NCBI GenBank assembly: GCA_036702865.1
Contig: DATNQD010000080.1
Coordinates: 1-57,337, forward strand
Source: Trichocoleus sp.
GTDB lineage: Bacteria > Cyanobacteriota > Cyanobacteriia > Elainellales > Elainellaceae
Direction: 5' to 3'
Length of the DNA: 57,337 bases
Every line of letters begins with the position of its first letter. Position 1 is the stretch's first letter. Both the position numbers and the translations under genes were made by a program. The notes beneath the pieces are model-generated. The model was not told the origin of the DNA. It searched no databases and was given only the letters and a program-made list of their open reading frames with translations. Of the stretch, positions 40,427 through 51,200 are shown piece after piece.

Positions 40427-41722
40427 ATGGCAATCTCAAAGCGTGGACTTATTCTTGGTGCGACCGCAATGGCGGTAACTGCGGTGACAGTGACGGGTGC
40501 AGGTCTGCATCTTTCACAGGGTCAAGCCTTCTTTCAAGAGAGTCCTAAGGAACTGGTTGACGAAGTTTGGCAACTGATCGATCGCAACTATGTAGACGGC
40601 ACGTTTAACCAGGTGGACTGGCGAGCAACGCGGCAGACCTACCTGAATCGATCGTATAGCAACCGTGAGGAGGCATATGTTGCGATTCGGGAAATGCTGA
40701 AGCAGTTGAATGATCCCTACACTCGCTTCATGGATCCACAAGAATTCCGCAACATGCAGATTGACACCTCTGGGGAATTGACGGGGGTGGGAATTCAGCT
40801 TTCGCAAGACGAAGAAACGAAAAACCTTGTGGTTGTCTCGCCGATCGAAGATACTCCTGCATTTAAAGCAGGCATTATGGCGCAAGACGTGCTGGTCAAG
40901 ATCGACGATAAATCAGCCGAGGGGATGGAACTGAACGAAGCGGTGACCCTGATTCGTGGACCTGTTGGTTCAAACGTGAAGTTGGTTCTGCGTCGAGGCG
41001 ATCGGGAGATGGAGTACACGCTAGAACGTGCCCGAATCGAAATTCATCCCGTTCGGTCTGAGGTGCGGGAAGAGCAAGGGCAGAAGGTGGGCTATATTCG
41101 CTTATCCCAGTTCAGTGCTAATGCGGCGGATGAAATGCGCTCGGCGATCGAAAACCTGGAGGCGAAGAACGTTCAGGGCTATGTGCTCGATCTGCGGATC
41201 AACCCAGGCGGTTTACTATATGCCAGCATCGATATTGCCCGGATGTGGCTTCCGGATGGAGTAATTGTCTCAACAGTCGATCGTCAGGGCGTTTCAGAGC
41301 AAGAGCAGGCAAACGGGACAGCCATTACAAACAAGCCGCTTGTTGTGTTGGTGGATGGTGGTTCTGCCAGTGCCAGCGAAATTCTCTCTGGGGCACTGCA
41401 AGACAATCATCGGGCGGTGCTGGTCGGCAGCAAAACCTTTGGTAAAGGGTTAGTGCAGTCAGTGCGCGGCTTGGGAGATGGCTCTGGTCTGGCAGTCACA
41501 GTGGCGAAGTATTTGACGCCGAGTGGACGTGACATTAACCATGCTGGAATCCAACCCGATATTGTTGTAGAACTGAGCGACGAACAACGACAGTCGCTGT
41601 TTGGGGCGGACAATAAGATTGGTACGCCAGATGACCTGCAATATAGCAAAGCGCTAGACACTCTCAATCAAAAAATTGCTGAGGGGCAGCAGGGAACTCG
41701 TGCAGAAGCAAAGCCTGAGTAA
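40427..41722 (+). CDS. Carboxyl-terminal processing protease (S41, CtpA/B/C family)
   Basis: ATG 40427 gives 431 aa with an N-terminal signal/anchor (RGLILGATAMAVTAVTVTGAG), a PDZ domain (about 95-180; TGVGIQLSQDEETKNLVVVS) and a tail-specific protease core: VLDLRINPGGLLYASI, catalytic Ser in DGGSASASEILSGAL near 312, Lys in SKTFGKGLVQS near 337, and TPSGRDINHAGIQPDI. Three Ctp paralogues occur in cyanobacteria; CtpA matures the D1 protein of photosystem II, while CtpB/C are less clear, and I cannot decide which this is. An upstream in-frame ATG at 40325 would add a basic, unneeded lead. Confidence 0.9.
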   Translation: MAISKRGLILGATAMAVTAVTVTGAGLHLSQGQAFFQESPKELVDEVWQLIDRNYVDGTFNQVDWRATRQTYLNRSYSNREEAYVAIREMLKQLNDPYTRFMDPQEFRNMQIDTSGELTGVGIQLSQDEETKNLVVVSPIEDTPAFKAGIMAQDVLVKIDDKSAEGMELNEAVTLIRGPVGSNVKLVLRRGDREMEYTLERARIEIHPVRSEVREEQGQKVGYIRLSQFSANAADEMRSAIENLEAKNVQGYVLDLRINPGGLLYASIDIARMWLPDGVIVSTVDRQGVSEQEQANGTAITNKPLVVLVDGGSASASEILSGALQDNHRAVLVGSKTFGKGLVQSVRGLGDGSGLAVTVAKYLTPSGRDINHAGIQPDIVVELSDEQRQSLFGADNKIGTPDDLQYSKALDTLNQKIAEGQQGTRAEAKPE

Positions 41723-41731
41723 AAATAGCGG

Positions 41732-41920
41732 CTAAAGCGGCTGACATTTTCCAGCACGAATTAACCCAACGCGGCGAGCAGTTGCTTCTTTCTGGGAGGC
41801 AAAGGGGCCCCACTGGTCTTGAGGAGTTGGGTCTGTCTCTTGCTGTTGGGGAGCGCTGCCAGAGACGATCGCACAGTGCCCATCTGCTTGCTTCACCACA
41901 TACCACGCTTCTGACGTCAT
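41732..41920 (-). CDS. Small conserved cyanobacterial protein
   Basis: This 62-aa protein begins TSEAWYVVKQADGHCAIVSG and ends WGPFASQKEATARRVGLIRA...CQP, a short pattern found in many cyanobacterial genomes as a hypothetical protein. ATG 41920 is chosen because AGGAG lies eight bases upstream; the longer frame has no such site. It converges on the protease gene with a 9-bp gap. Function unknown. Confidence 0.75.
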   Translation of the reverse strand: MTSEAWYVVKQADGHCAIVSGSAPQQQETDPTPQDQWGPFASQKEATARRVGLIRAGKCQPL

Positions 41921-42072
41921 TGCTAAATTCTCCTGGTAAGACAGTATTACCTGCATTTTAATTCCTGAGATTCAGTTTATTCTGATATAGCAGTTGTCAC
42001 AGAAGCTAGAATCCTTAGCTTGAATCTGTCCCCTGTCCTTGATTACTGATCACTCGCTGTATCACCTGCAAT

Positions 42073-42702
42073 ATGCCTTCTGAATCGAAAAATGCTCCTC
42101 ACTCTCAAGCAGAAACCTCCCCATCCGTTGAATCAACCGAATCAAGCTCATGGTTTGCGCGTTTGGTACGGGGTCAGCGAGAGAATCTGCAAATTCTGGT
42201 GATTGCGCTAGTGTTGGCAATCGTGATTCGCCTGGTGATTGCGGAGCCGCGCTTTATTCCTTCAGATTCAATGGTTCCGACCTTACAAATTGGCGATCGA
42301 CTCGTCGTTGAAAAAGTAGTATATCGATTCCGTTCACCACAGACTGGCGATATTGTTGTTTTTGATCCACCGCAACCGCTGCTTGATTTTGGTTACAGTC
42401 CTGATAAGGCATTCATTAAGCGAGTGATTGGGACTCCGGGTGATGTTGTTCAGGTAACGAGAGGGAAGGTTTATCTCAATCAGCAGCCTTTGACTGAGCC
42501 ATATATCGCTGAGCCACCCGTATACGAGATGATTCAGGTGCGCGTTCCCCCCGATCAATACTTTGTGATGGGCGATAACCGGAACAACAGCAATGACTCT
42601 CATGTTTGGGGCTTTCTGCCGCGTCAAAATATTATTGGTCGAGCCGTCTTTCGCTTTTTTCCGTTCGATCGCTTGGGTCGTTTGAATTTGCCACTTCAAT
42701 AA
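42073..42702 (+). CDS. lepB: Signal peptidase I
   Basis: This 209-aa type I signal peptidase has one membrane helix (LQILVIALVLAIVIRLVIA, residues 39-57), the catalytic Ser in FIPSDSMVPTL (near 66), the general-base Lys in AFIKRVIGTPGD (near 116), and the box GDNRNNSNDSHVWGF. It removes signal peptides on the periplasmic or lumenal side of the membrane. The size is typical of cyanobacterial LepB. A weak hairpin (ATCAGG/CCTGAT, 42714-42734) lies after the stop. Confidence 0.95.
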   Translation: MPSESKNAPHSQAETSPSVESTESSSWFARLVRGQRENLQILVIALVLAIVIRLVIAEPRFIPSDSMVPTLQIGDRLVVEKVVYRFRSPQTGDIVVFDPPQPLLDFGYSPDKAFIKRVIGTPGDVVQVTRGKVYLNQQPLTEPYIAEPPVYEMIQVRVPPDQYFVMGDNRNNSNDSHVWGFLPRQNIIGRAVFRFFPFDRLGRLNLPLQ

Positions 42703-42777
42703 ATCTCTGAGTCATCAGGAACAGTTGCCCTGATTGAGAGAGTCGATCGAATTAATCCCTGAAATTCGCTTCGATCG

Positions 42778-43530
42778 ATGATTCACGCAACAAAATTTGG
42801 TGTCGTTGCCCTTTGTTTGCTGGTTGGTTGTACTCCACTCGCTGAAACAGGAACTCCCGTCGAACCTGCACCGCTTCACTCATCTCAATCGCTTACTCCG
42901 GCTCAGGCAGATGCACTGATGGCGAAAGTTGTTGAAGCGATTAATCGAGGAGATGGGGAATCCTTGCTGCCCTATCTTCTCCAGCGGGATCAGCAAAAAG
43001 AAAATGTTACGGCAGCGATCAATGACTTTAAGACCTACTTTCGCGGTCAACCAATTCAAAGATTTGAGCGACAGCGTGTAGAAGCATTGGGACAGGTCGC
43101 AAACCAGCCAGTTCAGCGGTTTTACTATCGGTTGTATGGGGCAGACGGGAGCCAAAAAGAGACAACGGTTTATCAAGATCAAGCCGGAATTCGCCTCACA
43201 GATGAATTTTTCCTCTATTCCTACTGGGCAAAACTGCGGGCAGGGCAATATCTGGAGGCAATTCAAGCGAAAGATGCTGCTCACCTTGCAAAGCTGATGA
43301 GTACTGAGGAGAAAGCTTATCCAGTGAATCAAGCAGCCCAAACGATCGCCATTTACCAAGCAAAATTTGATCTTCCCTCGCTGCAATCCCAGTTCACCCG
43401 GCTCGACCCTATCGCTCACCAATTCGTCTATACGTTTTCTGGAGCAAAGGCAGGACAAGCTGTAGAACATCCTATTCAGGTGGTTTATGGAGACGGGTTG
43501 GTTCAGGTGAAGGACAGCTTGCTGCTCTAG
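42778..43530 (+). CDS. Putative lipoprotein
   Basis: This 250-aa protein has a lipoprotein signal (VVALCLLVGC, Cys at residue 18) and then two similar-looking halves: residues 38-140 and 145-250 each hold a helix plus beta-rich segment (AKVVEAINRGDGESLLPYL; EAIQAKDAAHLAKLMST), suggestive of two NTF2/DUF-like cystatin-fold domains. No enzyme residues are apparent. It is probably attached to a membrane facing the periplasm. The role is unknown; it follows lepB but after 75 bp and with its own start. Confidence 0.65.
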   Translation: MIHATKFGVVALCLLVGCTPLAETGTPVEPAPLHSSQSLTPAQADALMAKVVEAINRGDGESLLPYLLQRDQQKENVTAAINDFKTYFRGQPIQRFERQRVEALGQVANQPVQRFYYRLYGADGSQKETTVYQDQAGIRLTDEFFLYSYWAKLRAGQYLEAIQAKDAAHLAKLMSTEEKAYPVNQAAQTIAIYQAKFDLPSLQSQFTRLDPIAHQFVYTFSGAKAGQAVEHPIQVVYGDGLVQVKDSLLL

Positions 43531-43721
43531 TCAACCTATCAATCGGGATGGTTCTTGAACTGGTCTTTAAACACTGGGAATCACTTGCATAAAGTTTTAC
43601 ACCTGCGGATGGGAGCGAACTTAAGCAACCCAGTCAGAATGATAGATAGAGCAGATGGATTCGCTGCTAATTGCTGACCATGAATCGCCACTGCACTTGA
43701 ATCAGGGAGCTGCTGATTTTG

Positions 43722-46277
43722 ATGGGATTTAATCCGCTTCGCGGTTTCAAGGCTATTCAACCGAATTCAAATCTCACACCGTTCAGGCATCCTACAAAAG
43801 GATTTTCGTCTGGATCAGAGTCTTGGGGAGGGCAAGCGCTGGTCGATCGCCCCATTCTGGCAGGCAAGGTCGGACGAGTGAAGTTCAGGAATTCCTGGTG
43901 GTCTGCCCGCTCTGAACAAACAATGAACATTGATGAGGGAGAAGTCGTTGATGTTGTGGGGCTTGAGGGAATTACCCTCTGGGTTGAGCCTGCTTTTCTG
44001 CTCAAGCCTTCTCGTCAAGGGTTAACCAAAATCTTGCAAGCCTGTGAAATAAAAGATTGGTTTGAAACCTGTCCACCCGATCTGATTGCTCAGCTCGACC
44101 AAGGCACACCCCAGGAAACCTGGCGACGGTTCATTCAGGGAAAGCCTGTTTATATTGACGCCTTTAAGCTCTGCTGCCGTCTGCTTGAACTAGATTGGCA
44201 AAAAATTGCGGGCTATAGCAATCGTTCCCCTGTTCCTCCGGTCGTCTTATCTGTCTCTGAAGAACCTTCTGAAACGGAAATTGACTTTATTGGGCGATCG
44301 GGCGTGATCACCGAGCTTCAACGACTGACCCAGGCAGGTGCAAAAGTTACGGTCATTTTAGGGGAAGGTGGCATTGGTAAAACAACGGTGGCAAGACAGT
44401 TTTTTCAGCAGTCCACGTTTGATGTGGTCTTGGAATGCTGGTTAGCCAAAGAGAGCCATAACCTGACGCCTGCCGAGAGTATTGTGCAGGAATGGCTGCA
44501 ACGGCACTTTCAAGAACAGCCTGCGGATAATTTTCGCCTCTCTTTAGAACGACTGCGCCAGCAGCTCCGGCAGCGATCGGTAGGAGTGTTAATCGACAAT
44601 CTGGAATCGGCACTCGATCGCGATGGGCAGTGGATTGAAGCACATCGAAACTATGTTGCCCTGCTGGAAGTTCTGGCAGATCCAACGGTGAGGTCAGTAA
44701 CGCTGATTACGAGTCGGGAACCTTTGCATGAGGGGACAGTGACTGTCCAACCCTACATTTTGCCTCATCTCGATGTGGCTGCTTGGGAGCAGTTTTTTAG
44801 TCGTCGCTACATCTTGGCAAATCCCAGCATCCTCCAGCAGATGCACCGTGTCTATCGGGGCAATGCCAAAGCAATGAGAATTCTGAGCAGTGTGGTTAGT
44901 CTCGACTATCACTCAAGTCTGGAAGCATATTGGCATGATCATCAGGCGAATTGGCTGCAAGAAACGGATTTGCAAGATCTCGTCAACAGCCATTTTGAGC
45001 GGGTGCAGCAGCTTTATCCGGAGGCATATCAACTTCTCTGTCGCATGGGTTGCTATCGGTTTCAGGACATTGCGACTGTGCCACTAGAAGGGCTGATTTG
45101 CCTGATGTGGGATGTCCCTGAAGGGCAGCATTTCCGCGTGATTCGCTTCTTGCGAGACCTGTTTTTAGTGGAGTGGTGCGAGGGTTCATATCGTCTACAT
45201 CCGATGGTTCAAGCGAAGGCAGTGGTGCTCCTCAAGGCAAGCCCTCATTGGATCACCGCAAATCGTCATGCTGCATTATTTTGGACAACTCGGGTCAAAA
45301 CGATCGAAACGCTTGAAGATGCCCTGACTGCTTTGGAAGCCTACTATCACTGTGTTCAAATTGGTGAAATTGAAGCGGCAGCAAGAGTCATTTTGCATCG
45401 GCGAGATAGCAAGTGGGAAAAACAAGAAACGCTAGGCGTCGCAACTTATCGTCTGGGTTTGCTGCAGCGGATGACTACAATCATCGGACACATTATCGAT
45501 CGCGTTCAGCCGGGATATGCCTTGAGTAAGCTGCACAATATTCTGGGTGATGTGTATTGGTTAATGGGACTCGTTCACCAGGCGATCGACTGTCACCAAA
45601 AATCGAGAGAAGTTGCGATCGCATTCCAGATAAAGAACCTAGAAATTGTCGCTTTGTTTAACATTGGGCTGTGCAAACTTGATTTGTGGGAACTAGAAGA
45701 AGCCACGAATTATTTCAATCAAGTCAATCTACTGGCAGAGCATACTGAATTTCATATGTATGCTGTTGGTTCCTGGTTTTGTCTGGCATTTCTCCACTCC
45801 TGTTTTGAGCATCGAAAGATCGCGCGTCAATATGTTCAAAAGGTTTTGCAGGAGGTTGAAACATTTGACACAACAGGTTGGGGGCGCGGCTATAGTTTGC
45901 TCTTCCTGGGATTGACCTTGACAAATTTGCGAGCCTTCGATCAGGCTGATGAAATGTATGCTTTGGCGCAAGATTATGCTGAGCAAAGCTGTTATGTTCA
46001 GGTGAAAGCAAGAGCCCTCAATGGGGTTGCTGTCATTCAACGGGAACAGGAACAATTACAAGCAGCATTCACAAATCATTTAGCAGCCCGAAACCTGCTA
46101 GAACAAATTGGGGCAAAGGCAGATTTGGCAGAAGTTTACTATCAACTCGGAATCACACAGCAGCGCATGAACAAGCTAGAAGAAAGCCAAATGAGTTTTG
46201 AAACTGCGATCGATCTCTTTACGAAAATGGGAGCGCCTCGACAAGTCGAAAAAGTAAAACAGGCGTTCCGTGAGTGA
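43722..46277 (+). CDS. STAND NTPase with NfeD-like N-terminus and TPR tail
   Basis: This 851-aa protein has, near residues 40-92, an NfeD C-terminal/OB-like segment (GKVGRVKFRNSWWSAR, EGEVVDVVGLEGITLWVEP). Then a helical linker, and a STAND/NB-ARC ATPase: FIGRSGVITELQRL, Walker A LGEGGIGKTTVARQF near 213, Walker B VGVLIDNLES near 286, LITSREPL sensor, and a winged-helix region ending LHPMVQAKAVVLLK. From about 550 on there are TPR-like repeats (ALSKLHNILGDVYWLMG; EVYYQLGITQQRMNKL). STAND proteins oligomerise when the repeat part senses a signal, passing it to an effector. The downstream MTase-YbaK gene is 33 bp away and probably its partner. Confidence 0.75.
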   Translation: MGFNPLRGFKAIQPNSNLTPFRHPTKGFSSGSESWGGQALVDRPILAGKVGRVKFRNSWWSARSEQTMNIDEGEVVDVVGLEGITLWVEPAFLLKPSRQGLTKILQACEIKDWFETCPPDLIAQLDQGTPQETWRRFIQGKPVYIDAFKLCCRLLELDWQKIAGYSNRSPVPPVVLSVSEEPSETEIDFIGRSGVITELQRLTQAGAKVTVILGEGGIGKTTVARQFFQQSTFDVVLECWLAKESHNLTPAESIVQEWLQRHFQEQPADNFRLSLERLRQQLRQRSVGVLIDNLESALDRDGQWIEAHRNYVALLEVLADPTVRSVTLITSREPLHEGTVTVQPYILPHLDVAAWEQFFSRRYILANPSILQQMHRVYRGNAKAMRILSSVVSLDYHSSLEAYWHDHQANWLQETDLQDLVNSHFERVQQLYPEAYQLLCRMGCYRFQDIATVPLEGLICLMWDVPEGQHFRVIRFLRDLFLVEWCEGSYRLHPMVQAKAVVLLKASPHWITANRHAALFWTTRVKTIETLEDALTALEAYYHCVQIGEIEAAARVILHRRDSKWEKQETLGVATYRLGLLQRMTTIIGHIIDRVQPGYALSKLHNILGDVYWLMGLVHQAIDCHQKSREVAIAFQIKNLEIVALFNIGLCKLDLWELEEATNYFNQVNLLAEHTEFHMYAVGSWFCLAFLHSCFEHRKIARQYVQKVLQEVETFDTTGWGRGYSLLFLGLTLTNLRAFDQADEMYALAQDYAEQSCYVQVKARALNGVAVIQREQEQLQAAFTNHLAARNLLEQIGAKADLAEVYYQLGITQQRMNKLEESQMSFETAIDLFTKMGAPRQVEKVKQAFRE

Positions 46278-46310
46278 ATTGTGTCTTGATGGATCTAAAC
46301 GGCTGAGAAG

Positions 46311-48155
46311 ATGACGTTATCCGAAATGAAGTTGAATACCCAAATTAATGCAAGTCATATTGTATCAACGATTCGTGCCAAATTTGAAGAAGAAGGACTG
46401 ACGAATCGTTTTTTTGAGATTAAATCTTATCAATCTTCAGGTGTTGAGGGTTTGCTTACTCTAGACCCAAATAACTGCGTTTTACTGGAGTTCTCTCAGC
46501 CATATGAAGAATTTCCAACCATCTATAAATCTCCCGTATATCGATTGCTCATTATCTTCAGCCTTTACAACGAAGAAGACTTTAGCTTTCCGCTTCGCAA
46601 CGCGATCGAACGATTGCAATATCGAGACAATATCGATCGAATTGCTCTCTGGTCTGCAACTAAGATTGACCAAATCGTGATCGAGATGATGAAACGAGTC
46701 AATACAGATGTGATTGTTGTCAAAATCCCCTTAGAAGATGAGATTGCTCGCACCCGATCGTTTAATTACTTCGTTCCGCTTCCTGGTAATGATTTGCGCT
46801 ACTGCCTCATGCTCAATTTGGTAGCAGAGCGGCTGATTAAACGGCTGAAAAAAATGTTTCATCTTGTACTTTCAGAAATTGCTGCACCGATCTATAACCA
46901 GCACTACGGTAAAGATAAAGTTGCCACCCGCGAATTAATGGATTTTGAAGAAACAAAACTGAATGAATTGATTAAAAAACTCAAAAATGAAAAGCGAAAT
47001 GCTATTGCGATCGATGTGGGTTGTGGCACAGGCAGACATAGTTTTGGCTTGGCAAGGCACTTTGATTCTGTGTATGGCTATGACTTCTCGCCCAACATGA
47101 TTAAACAATCCAATGAAATTAAGCGAGAACGAGATATTCGTAACATTTTCTTCTCAGTTAATGACTTTGAATATGAACGCTTTGTGGATGAGCCTGAGTT
47201 TTATGGCAAGTGCGATTTAGTTGTTGCAAGCTTTGGCGTTGGCAGCTTTATTGAAGATACGGCTTCGATGTTGCGCCGCTTCTATGAATGGTTAAAACCC
47301 GGTGGCTATCTGTTTATTTCGTTTTATAACGGCAATGCCATCACGCTCAAAGTCACCCCAAACTGGCGTGATACGGCTTTGGTTGCCCAGATCGACAAAG
47401 AGAATCAATCCCTTGAAGTGCAGCTAACGCCCAAAACTCGGTTCAACATTTTCTGCAAGCTGTTTGATGAAGGGGTAGAAGGCGAAATCAACAAAATTTT
47501 CAATATCGAGTCTGTCACGACTTACCCCATGATCATGGCTCTTTTACCCAACAGCATGATCGAAGATCTGAATGCGCGTGCTGCCTTTATCACTGCCGAT
47601 CGCACACTTGCCGAAAATCGCTTCAGTCAGAATGGATACTATGCGCTGGTAATTGCCCGGAAATCGCACCAGGAAGTCAACGGCTATGCCAATGTGGAAC
47701 GAATTTTGCAGGAGCAAGCCGCATCTTATGAAGTAATCGATCACGAACCCGTATTATCCATGGAGGAGGTCAAGAAGCAAATTGGCTACTTTCCCAACTG
47801 CATGATCAAAACGATCGTATTTCACAACAAAAAAGCGAATGAATATATCGTTCTGTTAATTCAGTCTGAGAAGCGATTGAACAAAACCAAAATTGCCAAC
47901 TTACTTAGCGTAAGCCCCAATCAACTCAAGTTTGCCACCGAAAAAGAAGTTTTAGGCTTAGGGTTTCCGGTCGGTGGCATTGCGCCTTTTGGCTTTGCTA
48001 CCAGTGCCCCCCTGCGGAAGATTGTGGACGGAGCGATCGATCGTCAGTCCTGCGAGTGGCTCTACACAGGCACAGGCGACAACCGCAAGACCTTAAAGAT
48101 CCAAAAATCTGATTTCCTAAATATCATTGCAGACTACGATCGAGCAGAACTTTAA
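46311..48155 (+). CDS. Unknown domain + SAM methyltransferase + YbaK/ProX deacylase fusion
   Basis: This 614-aa protein has three parts. Residues 1-190 are unknown (LLTLDPNNCVLLEFSQPY; IALWSATKIDQIVIEMM). Residues about 195-440 are a class I methyltransferase with motif I AIDVGCGTGRHSFGLARHF, acidic YGYDFSPNMI, and later SFYNGNAITL. Residues about 455-610 are a YbaK/ProX editing domain: VIDHEPVLSMEEVKKQIGY, Lys500 in MIKTIVF, and GGIAPFG near 562. YbaK/ProX proteins deacylate mischarged tRNA such as Cys- or Ala-tRNA-Pro. The combination is unusual. The gene is AT-richer than its neighbours (many AAA codons), suggesting transfer. It follows the STAND gene by 33 bp. Confidence 0.75.
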   Translation: MTLSEMKLNTQINASHIVSTIRAKFEEEGLTNRFFEIKSYQSSGVEGLLTLDPNNCVLLEFSQPYEEFPTIYKSPVYRLLIIFSLYNEEDFSFPLRNAIERLQYRDNIDRIALWSATKIDQIVIEMMKRVNTDVIVVKIPLEDEIARTRSFNYFVPLPGNDLRYCLMLNLVAERLIKRLKKMFHLVLSEIAAPIYNQHYGKDKVATRELMDFEETKLNELIKKLKNEKRNAIAIDVGCGTGRHSFGLARHFDSVYGYDFSPNMIKQSNEIKRERDIRNIFFSVNDFEYERFVDEPEFYGKCDLVVASFGVGSFIEDTASMLRRFYEWLKPGGYLFISFYNGNAITLKVTPNWRDTALVAQIDKENQSLEVQLTPKTRFNIFCKLFDEGVEGEINKIFNIESVTTYPMIMALLPNSMIEDLNARAAFITADRTLAENRFSQNGYYALVIARKSHQEVNGYANVERILQEQAASYEVIDHEPVLSMEEVKKQIGYFPNCMIKTIVFHNKKANEYIVLLIQSEKRLNKTKIANLLSVSPNQLKFATEKEVLGLGFPVGGIAPFGFATSAPLRKIVDGAIDRQSCEWLYTGTGDNRKTLKIQKSDFLNIIADYDRAEL

Positions 48156-48267
48156 CGGCCCTCCCGATCGCTGGCTGTAAAAAAGAATCAAATATACTAA
48201 AGTTCTAGTGTATTAAAGTGCAATCGTACTGCTATCTTAATGATTAAATACCTGTTGCTTGTGTTCT

Positions 48268-51200
48268 GTGATTCCTCAGCAACTTACGCTCAAAAACTTC
48301 TTAAGCTATCGTGAGGCAACCCTCGATTTTCGCGGTTTACATGTTGCCTGTATCTGTGGCGCAAATGGAGCCGGAAAATCTTCTTTGCTGGAGGCGATCG
48401 TCTGGGCAATTTGGGGTGAGAGTCGCGCGATTACCGAAGATGATGTCATCCATCAGGGCACGATGGAGGCACTGGTTGATTTTACATTTCAATATCAGCA
48501 GCAGACCTACCGCGTCATCCGCAGTCGTTACCGGGGACAGGCAACAACGCTAGAATTCCAGGTTCAAACTCCAAACGGTTTTCGCAGCCTGACTGAAAAA
48601 GGGGTACGGGCAACGCAGCAGTTGATGTTGCGACATCTCAAGCTCGACTATGACACCTTCATTAACTCTGCCTATCTGCGTCAGGGGCGAGCCGATGAAT
48701 TCATGCTGAAGCGTCCGGGCGATCGAAAGCAAATTCTGGCAGACCTGCTCAAGCTAGAACAGTATGATGAACTGGCAGAGCAGGCAAAAGAAAAAGCTCG
48801 CCATTTCAAAGCTGAAATCAGCATATTAGAACGTAACTTAGACACATTTGCGGCTCAACTTCAGCAGCAGACGAGCCTGGAAATTGATGAGGCAGCCGTC
48901 CGAGCCAGCATCCAATCTTTGCAAGAGGAGCAAACCGCCAATCGCGATCGACTGCGCCAGCTTCAAACAACGCAGCAGCAGCGCCAGACCGGGCAGCAAC
49001 AACTCTCCCTGCACCAGCAGCAACAGCACCATTTAGCTCAAGACTGTCAGCGACTCCAGCAGGAATTGCGATCGGTACAGCAACAGCAGCAGCAGCTTGG
49101 GCAGATCCTTCAGGAAGCAGAGACGATCGTCGCTCAGTCTGAACAGTTTCAGCGGCTCCAGCAAGAAGAAGAAACTTTAGCAGCTCAGTTTCAAGCTCAC
49201 CAAGTTGCAGTTGCACAACGGACGCAGCTTCAGCAACAGCAGCAAGAACAGGTAAACCAGCTCACCAATCAGTTGCGTCAGGCACAGCTTCAATTGGAAA
49301 CGATTCAGCAGCAACAGCAAGAGATTCAGCAAACGCTGATGAAAGTCCCAGAAATTGAGGCAGCTCTGGCTCAACTCCAACAAGCACGCGCCCGGTTGAC
49401 AGCCCTCGATCAGCTACAGATGCAAGCATCCCCCTTGACGCAGCGGCGCCAGCAAGTCCAAACCCAACTCGATCGCGCTCAAGCTCGGCTCACCGCCCGG
49501 CTCGAAGAACTCCAATCGCTCCGCAAACAGCTAGAGGCACAGCAGCACAGCCAACCGCGCCTACAGCGCACCGCTCTAAAGATCTCAGAGCAAATTAGCT
49601 ATCTAGAACAGCGTCGGATTTACCAGCAGCAAGTCCGCGAAAAAGGGACAGAACGCCGCACCTTTATGGAACGCCTGCAAGAGCAACAGCGGAAATGTGA
49701 GCGAGAACTCGCTGCGCTAGATCATAAATTGTTGATGCTTCAGCAAGAGGGAGCGGGGAAGGACAAGGCGAATGAAGAACGCAGAGATGCGGGGAACCAA
49801 GAACTTGTACAGACTCTACTCGGGGATGCCGTCGCTCAGATGCTTGTGTCGAGTCCTAAAGCAGCGTTTCCACCCTGTCCTTTGTGTGATCGCCCCTTAG
49901 ACGAGCAGCACTGGCATTTAGTGATGGAGCGGCATCGCCTGGAGCAAAAGGAACTGCGCGATCAGCTTTGGGTGATTCGAGAGCAGCTCACCACGTCCGA
50001 TCGAGAAATTCGCGTCTTGCGGCAGGAATATCGGGCACTTGAAAAAGAGTTAGAGCAGTATGGTTCTATCTTGGAGCGACGAGGACAACTGCAACAGCAG
50101 CTTCAGGAGGTGATTGAAGGACAAAGCCGCTTGAGCCAGGTGATTGCTGAGCAAATGGAATTAGAACGATCGCTCCACCAACAAGACTATGCAACAGATT
50201 TGCACGAAGAACTGCGGCTGCTAGACCATCGGCTTGCTCAACTGCATTACGACGACAAAGACCACGCCCTAGCACGCGGACAGGTCGATCGCTGGCGATG
50301 GGCAGAGGTTAAACAGGCAGAACTCAAGCATGCACAGCGCCGTCAGGCACAGCTTGTAGAACGCCAACCCCAAATTGAAGCAACGATCGCCACCCTTGAA
50401 CAACAGCTTCAAGCAACCCACAGTGCACCGCTTCAGCAGCAAATTCACGAACTCGATCGCCAACTTGCTTTAATCAACTATGACCTGGAGCGACATACTG
50501 CAATCCGGCAAGCTTTACGGCAGGCACGGCCCTGGCAACTCCGCCATCAAGAGTTGATCCAGGCGCAGCAGCACTATCCGCAAGTCCAAGCACGAATTCA
50601 GGAATTGATGGATCTCTGGGCAAATCGAACTCAGACCCTCCAAGCGATCGTGGCTCAGGTCAAATCATTAGAGACAACCCTTGCCCAACTGCCAAACCCA
50701 GAAGCAGAAATTCGATCGCTTGAGTTGCATATGCAAGAACGCCGATCGCACCTTGACACCCAGTTTGCTCAACTCGGACGCTTAGAGCAGCAGCGACAGC
50801 AGCTTGAGGTAATTCAGCAGCAGCAATTGGCAGTTACCGAGCAGCTACAAGCGTTGCGGAAACAATATCGGGTTTACCAGGAGTTGACTCAAGCGTTTGG
50901 CAAAAATGGAATTCAGGCATTGATGATCGAAAACGTCTTGCCCCAACTTGAAGCCGAAGCAAATCAGATCTTAGGACGGCTGAGTGCCAACCAGCTACAT
51001 GTCCAATTCGTAACGCAGCGCGCGAGTCGCAAAGGCTCATCCTCTGCGGGTAAGCTGATTGATACGCTGGATATTCTCATTGGCGATACTCAAGGGACTC
51101 GTCCTTATGAAACCTACTCTGGCGGCGAGGCGTTCCGCGTCAACTTTGCGATTCGGCTGGCACTTGCCCGGTTGCTTGCCCAACGATCGGGAACCGCACT

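Noticed and set aside
49000-51000. CAG-rich, repeat-like sequence in sbcC
   Set aside because: The repeats are Gln codons of an ordinary SbcC coiled coil and not a separate DNA repeat.
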